Source: Marisediminitalea oceani (GTDB taxonomy: Bacteria > Pseudomonadota > Gammaproteobacteria > Enterobacterales > Alteromonadaceae). Taken from it: 64,000 nt of DNA. Location of the stretch: contig NZ_RCUA01000012.1 of the NCBI RefSeq assembly GCF_003731635.1, positions 62,001 through 126,000 on the forward strand, written 5' to 3'. Numbering within the stretch: the first letter of the stretch is position 1; every line of letters begins with the position of its first letter. Below the pieces are notes generated by a model. It was not told the DNA's origin, did not search any database, and worked only from the letters and a program-made list of their open reading frames with translations. Positions 60,906 to 64,000 of the stretch are shown here, one piece after another. The translations under genes were made by a program, and so were the position numbers.

Positions 60906-62468
60906 TCAGGCCAGCCAGCTGGATAAATTAAAACAAATGAAGAGTAAAACAGCGCTCCAGGCCGACAACACTACAATCATACGGGTATTCAATCCGGCAT
61001 AACTGGCTTGCGGTGTGGCCTTATTGCTGGTGGGGATTAAGCGGTTCGCGAGGTGGCCGCTGAGAACCGTGACCGCAAAACCAATAGCATTCCACCAGAA
61101 CCAGAAAATAGGGTTGTCGCTGAGCCATAAAAAGGTATTGCTGAATACGCCCAGTAATAAGCCAATATTAGCGGCCTTTGCGGTAATGGTTTTACTGTGG
61201 ATCCCGAGTAAAAAGGTAGCCAGTACCGGGCCGTAAAACACTGAGCCGATTTTATTAATGGCTTCGATAATGGTGGGTGCGATGTCACCGGCAAATAAAC
61301 TTAATACCAGTGTTACCAGCCCCCAGCCGATGCCGGCGGTGCGAGCGAAACGCATGTATTCGTCATCACTGGGCTCGTGACCTTTGTAGCGACAGAAGTC
61401 TTCGGTGGTCACCGCTGCCAGACTATTAATGGCTGAGCTTAACGACGACATGGCAGCCGCCATAATCGCCACTACCAGTAAGCCAATAACGCCTTCGGGC
61501 AAATAGTTAATAATGAAAACCGGCATCATCCAGTCGGGTTGTTCTGCCGGGATCTGCGCTGCCAGCGATGGTGTATTCAGTACCAGTGCGCCTATCACTA
61601 AACCCGTGGTGCAATAAATCACCGTGATAGGAAAGCGGCTGAGCGCGACGGTATACATCACCTTGCGCAGATCCATTACGCTATGAGCCGAAAGCGAACG
61701 CTGGGCTTCCGACTGGTCACAGCCGTAATAGGAAGCGTAAAGTACAATACCGCCAAACAGCATGGGCAGGAGCCCGAAATCGTTCCCGCTCAGGCCCAGT
61801 GAGTTCACGTTAACCGCTTCCATTCTATCACTGTCGATAAGCGCCAGTGCAGCGTCCACTCCACCAATCATGTCCAATGCCACAAACAGGCAGGTGAGCG
61901 CACCGGCGAGGATGATAATCATCTGTATCGCATCACCGAACACCACTGCCTTCATGCCGCCCATGGCGGAGTAAATTAGCGTAATTACCCCAATCACCAC
62001 AATACTGTGCCATTGCTCCAGCCCCATGGTGCCCTGCAAAATGAGTGAAATGGCGTAAATCATAATGGCGGTGGCAAAGGAGCGGCTGAGCTGGAACACA
62101 AAACTAATCAGCAAACGGGTGGAGCGTTCAAAGCGGCGTTCGAGGAAGTCGTACACACTCACCACACCGCTTTGGTGTAATGTGGGCAACAAACGCCATA
62201 GCATTAGCAGCACGGCAATGGGCAACGCCAGTTCATAAGACAACCAGATAAGGCCGCCGCCTTCCCGCAACCCCACAAATGCCGGGGCGGAGATAAAGCT
62301 GATAGCAGAGAGCTGGGTGGCCATCACCGACAGCGATAATGCCGGCCACGGAATCGTCCGGCCGCCAAGAAAATATTCCCGGCTGTTATGCTGATGACGA
62401 AAAGCCAGTCCCATGGCGAGTAAGCCAACAAGGTAAATCGCGATGATTGTGTAATCAATCCAGCCCAA
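60906..62468 (-). CDS. Sodium:solute symporter (SSS family, SLC5-like)
   Basis: A 520-residue transporter with about 13 hydrophobic helices. The family signature is SREYFLGGRTIPWPALSLSVMATQLSAISFISAPAF near the N-terminus, and the central GGMKAVVFGDAIQMIIIL stretch. It starts with TTG at 62468, supported by GGGAG 7 nt upstream. A GTG a few bases upstream is in another frame. Na+-coupled uptake fits a marine setting and the sodium-type motor protein; the solute is not clear. The stop lies within the repeat array's edge. Confidence 0.93.
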   Translation of the reverse strand: MGWIDYTIIAIYLVGLLAMGLAFRHQHNSREYFLGGRTIPWPALSLSVMATQLSAISFISAPAFVGLREGGGLIWLSYELALPIAVLLMLWRLLPTLHQSGVVSVYDFLERRFERSTRLLISFVFQLSRSFATAIMIYAISLILQGTMGLEQWHSIVVIGVITLIYSAMGGMKAVVFGDAIQMIIILAGALTCLFVALDMIGGVDAALALIDSDRMEAVNVNSLGLSGNDFGLLPMLFGGIVLYASYYGCDQSEAQRSLSAHSVMDLRKVMYTVALSRFPITVIYCTTGLVIGALVLNTPSLAAQIPAEQPDWMMPVFIINYLPEGVIGLLVVAIMAAAMSSLSSAINSLAAVTTEDFCRYKGHEPSDDEYMRFARTAGIGWGLVTLVLSLFAGDIAPTIIEAINKIGSVFYGPVLATFLLGIHSKTITAKAANIGLLLGVFSNTFLWLSDNPIFWFWWNAIGFAVTVLSGHLANRLIPTSNKATPQASYAGLNTRMIVVLSAWSAVLLFICFNLSSWLA

Positions 62469-62647
62469 AACACGCTCCCTGATTTGCTGTTTGTTAAACC
62501 AGTATGCTGATTTAGCAGTACAAATTCCAGTTGTGCTGATTAAAGTTTATCCTGACCACTGGTAGTTTGGTCGGCACTGGCTTGCATAACCCCACGGCTG
62601 CTGATTAGATAGTTATCGGATTATTTATACGACAAAAGGTTTAATGA

Positions 62648-63181
62648 ATGGGCAGGCAACTGGCCGCTGTTTTATTAATATTGTTTGCCACCACGTCCTG
62701 TAGCAACAGTGACTGGCGTACTGCCAGTCGTGAGCCGGCGGGGATCGCGCCTTCGCCAGAACTGGTTCAGGATGCGGTGATCGAGGTTTATGCTGCCGAT
62801 GCCTTTAGCTGGCGTGGCTGGTTTGCTGTGCATACCTGGCTGGCATTTAAAGAGCAGGGTGCCAAAGAGTATCAGGTGTATGAAGTAGTAGGCTGGCGCG
62901 TCAGAAGCGGCCTTCCGGCGCTGCGTAACTTCAAAACTGCCAGTCCGGACCGCTACTGGTATGGCGCCAGACCAGAAAAGGTGCTGTCGATTCAGGGCGA
63001 TAAGGCGCATCGCTTGATCCCGGATATCGTGGCGGCTATCGACAGATATCCCTGGGCTAACGAATATACTGTTTTCCCTGGGCCCAATAGTAATACCTTT
63101 CCTGCCTGGGTAGGATTACAGGTACCTGAGCTGGAGCTTGATATGCCGTTTAACGCTATCGGAGCGGGCTATGCCGATTAG
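62648..63181 (+). CDS. DUF3750-type lipoprotein
   Basis: A 177-residue lipoprotein. The signal has a lipobox-like TTSC (C18), then a domain fitting DUF3750 as I know it: FAVHTWLAFKEQGAKEYQVYEVVGW, DRYWYGARPEKVLSIQG, FPGPNSNTFPAWVGLQVPELELDMPFNAIGAGYAD. The GPNSNTF core is the family mark and hints at an amidase-like or peptidoglycan-related active site, but no function is established. ATG at 62648. It is divergent from the symporter. Confidence 0.85.
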   Translation: MGRQLAAVLLILFATTSCSNSDWRTASREPAGIAPSPELVQDAVIEVYAADAFSWRGWFAVHTWLAFKEQGAKEYQVYEVVGWRVRSGLPALRNFKTASPDRYWYGARPEKVLSIQGDKAHRLIPDIVAAIDRYPWANEYTVFPGPNSNTFPAWVGLQVPELELDMPFNAIGAGYAD

Positions 63182-63225
63182 CTTTCCCTTTTAATTTTCT
63201 CGTTTAGCAACAGGATAACACTTAG

Positions 63226-64000
63226 TTGAGCAGCCAGATTCGGTTAACCCTCATTGCGTTTTTAAGCTATATGATCATGTCTGGTTTGTTAACTCAGGCT
63301 GGCGTGATCCTTAATGCCATAGCTGCCCAGCTTGACATGAGCGCCGCCAGGACCGTGAGTATTTTCTCCTGGCTTACCGGCGGCGCGCTTATCGGTACGC
63401 TTTTGTCTATGTATCTATATACCCGGTTTAGTGTGCGCCGCTTGCTGATAACCACATATTCGGTATTGTTGCTGCTGGGTCTGGCGTTACCGTTTTTAAC
63501 CGGGGCCGGATATTCCACATTAGCGGTCGTATTTCTTGGCTTAGGCGTGTGCTGTGGCTGTGGATTATCCGGTGGAGCCGTTATTATCTCCCGCATCTAT
63601 CGGGCACAGCGCAGAGCCTCGGCTTTTATCGCCACAGACTGTGCGTTTAGTGCAGCCGGTTTTATTTTTCCTACGCTGGCAGGCTGGCTGTTGGTCAGGG
63701 AGCTGGACTGGACGCTGAGTTATCTGGCAGTAGCTTCCCTTGCGATTATTATTTTGATCCTGGCTGCCACCTCTGCGTTCCCCGACACGCATCATGCTAC
63801 ATCAACCGACAGGAGCGATGAGCCTGCCCATGAGCGCGAGACGGCGCTGATGCAGTTTAAGCGTATTCTTACACCGCGGGTAGTGTGTTTTGCTATTGGC
63901 GTGTGCCTGTATCTTATTGCCCAGACAACCTTTTTAACCTGGGCGCCGAACTACCTGATGGCCTATTTTGACGCCAAGCCAGAAATGGCCGGGCAGGTGG
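63226..64000 (+). CDS. MFS transporter, TsgA-like, partial (3' end outside window)
   Basis: The gene runs off the right edge; 258 codons are present. A TTG start at 63226 is chosen because AGGA lies 10 nt upstream and the frame has no earlier ATG that keeps the first helix whole. It has about seven membrane helices: SYMIMSGLLTQAGVILNAIA, then GALIGTLLSMYLYTRFSVRRLL, and later ASAFIATDCAFSAAGFIFPTLAGWLL. This order and the D-S/C-F-S-x-AGxIFP motif fit TsgA-type MFS proteins of gammaproteobacteria. Substrate unknown. Confidence 0.82.
   Translation, partial: MSSQIRLTLIAFLSYMIMSGLLTQAGVILNAIAAQLDMSAARTVSIFSWLTGGALIGTLLSMYLYTRFSVRRLLITTYSVLLLLGLALPFLTGAGYSTLAVVFLGLGVCCGCGLSGGAVIISRIYRAQRRASAFIATDCAFSAAGFIFPTLAGWLLVRELDWTLSYLAVASLAIIILILAATSAFPDTHHATSTDRSDEPAHERETALMQFKRILTPRVVCFAIGVCLYLIAQTTFLTWAPNYLMAYFDAKPEMAGQV

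Noticed and set aside
1-64000. tRNA, rRNA, CRISPR arrays, integrases or transposase genes
   Set aside because: None could be recognised by eye in either strand; a covariance-model or repeat search would be needed to exclude them fully.

Overview
The window reads as a chromosome segment of a marine gammaproteobacterium of the Alteromonadales, most likely family Alteromonadaceae. The grounds are the close fit of core proteins to the Vibrio/Shewanella/Alteromonas versions (UbiE-UbiJ-UbiB, UbiD-Fre, PrlC, RNase R, RlmB, RlmG, CcoG, BtuB), a MotX protein of a sodium-driven polar flagellum, a PEP-CTERM-type exported protein and roughly 50% GC with dense gene packing. The genus is inference. No tRNA, rRNA, CRISPR array, prophage or intact insertion sequence was seen.

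Layout. 1-2792: a signalling island with a phosphonate-type binding protein (cut by the left edge), a response regulator with an N-terminal excisionase-like DNA-binding domain and, divergently, a REC-EAL c-di-GMP phosphodiesterase. 2793-10237: a small heat-shock protein behind a sigma-32-like promoter, then prlC, a Tag-like glycosylase, gph and the ubiquinone genes ubiE-ubiJ-ubiB. 10238-15522: a cold-shock gene, an unknown exported protein, a cysteine synthase divergent from a DecR-like regulator, glutaryl-CoA dehydrogenase and two unknown proteins. 15540-20176 (minus): ubiD-fre followed by an M28 peptidase and a periplasmic binding-type protein. 20474-23956: a small TIGR02647-type protein, a PEP-CTERM protein behind a sigma-54-like site, motX behind a sigma-28-like promoter and a Sel1-like membrane protein. 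24008-29286: a PhoD-type phosphatase, a VOC protein and a pitrilysin-like lipoprotein. 29457-35391: rnr-rlmB-GGCT-GNAT and a diguanylate cyclase. 35382-42102: a cyclophilin, rlmG, alkB-like, bolA, an AEC transporter, a TetR regulator and a SulP transporter followed by a REP-like palindrome. 42185-49723: dsbA, btuB with a cobalamin riboswitch, and a secreted CocE-like hydrolase divergent from a ToxR/CadC-like membrane regulator with a beta-propeller. 49825-55402: srkA-ccoG behind an FNR-like box, small unknown proteins, a DUF3016 protein and an acyl-CoA dehydrogenase. 55528-64000: a broken Nudix gene, an RND efflux pair, a 259-bp tandem repeat, a sodium:solute symporter, a DUF3750 lipoprotein and an MFS transporter cut by the right edge.

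How the genes connect. Ubiquinone synthesis is represented twice (ubiE/J/B and ubiD-fre). Two c-di-GMP enzymes of opposite predicted activity lie 31 kb apart. Oxygen control is suggested for ccoG-srkA, sulfur amino-acid control for the cysteine synthase/DecR pair, and B12 control for btuB. The most interesting accessory locus is the propeller-type membrane regulator paired with the long CocE-like hydrolase. Its intergenic space has a 10-bp-spaced direct repeat just above a perfect -10 box. Other points for follow-up are the 259-bp repeat that fills a whole intergenic gap, the Nudix pseudogene stopped at the first catalytic Glu, and the sigma-54 and sigma-28 sites that tie accessory genes to known regulons.
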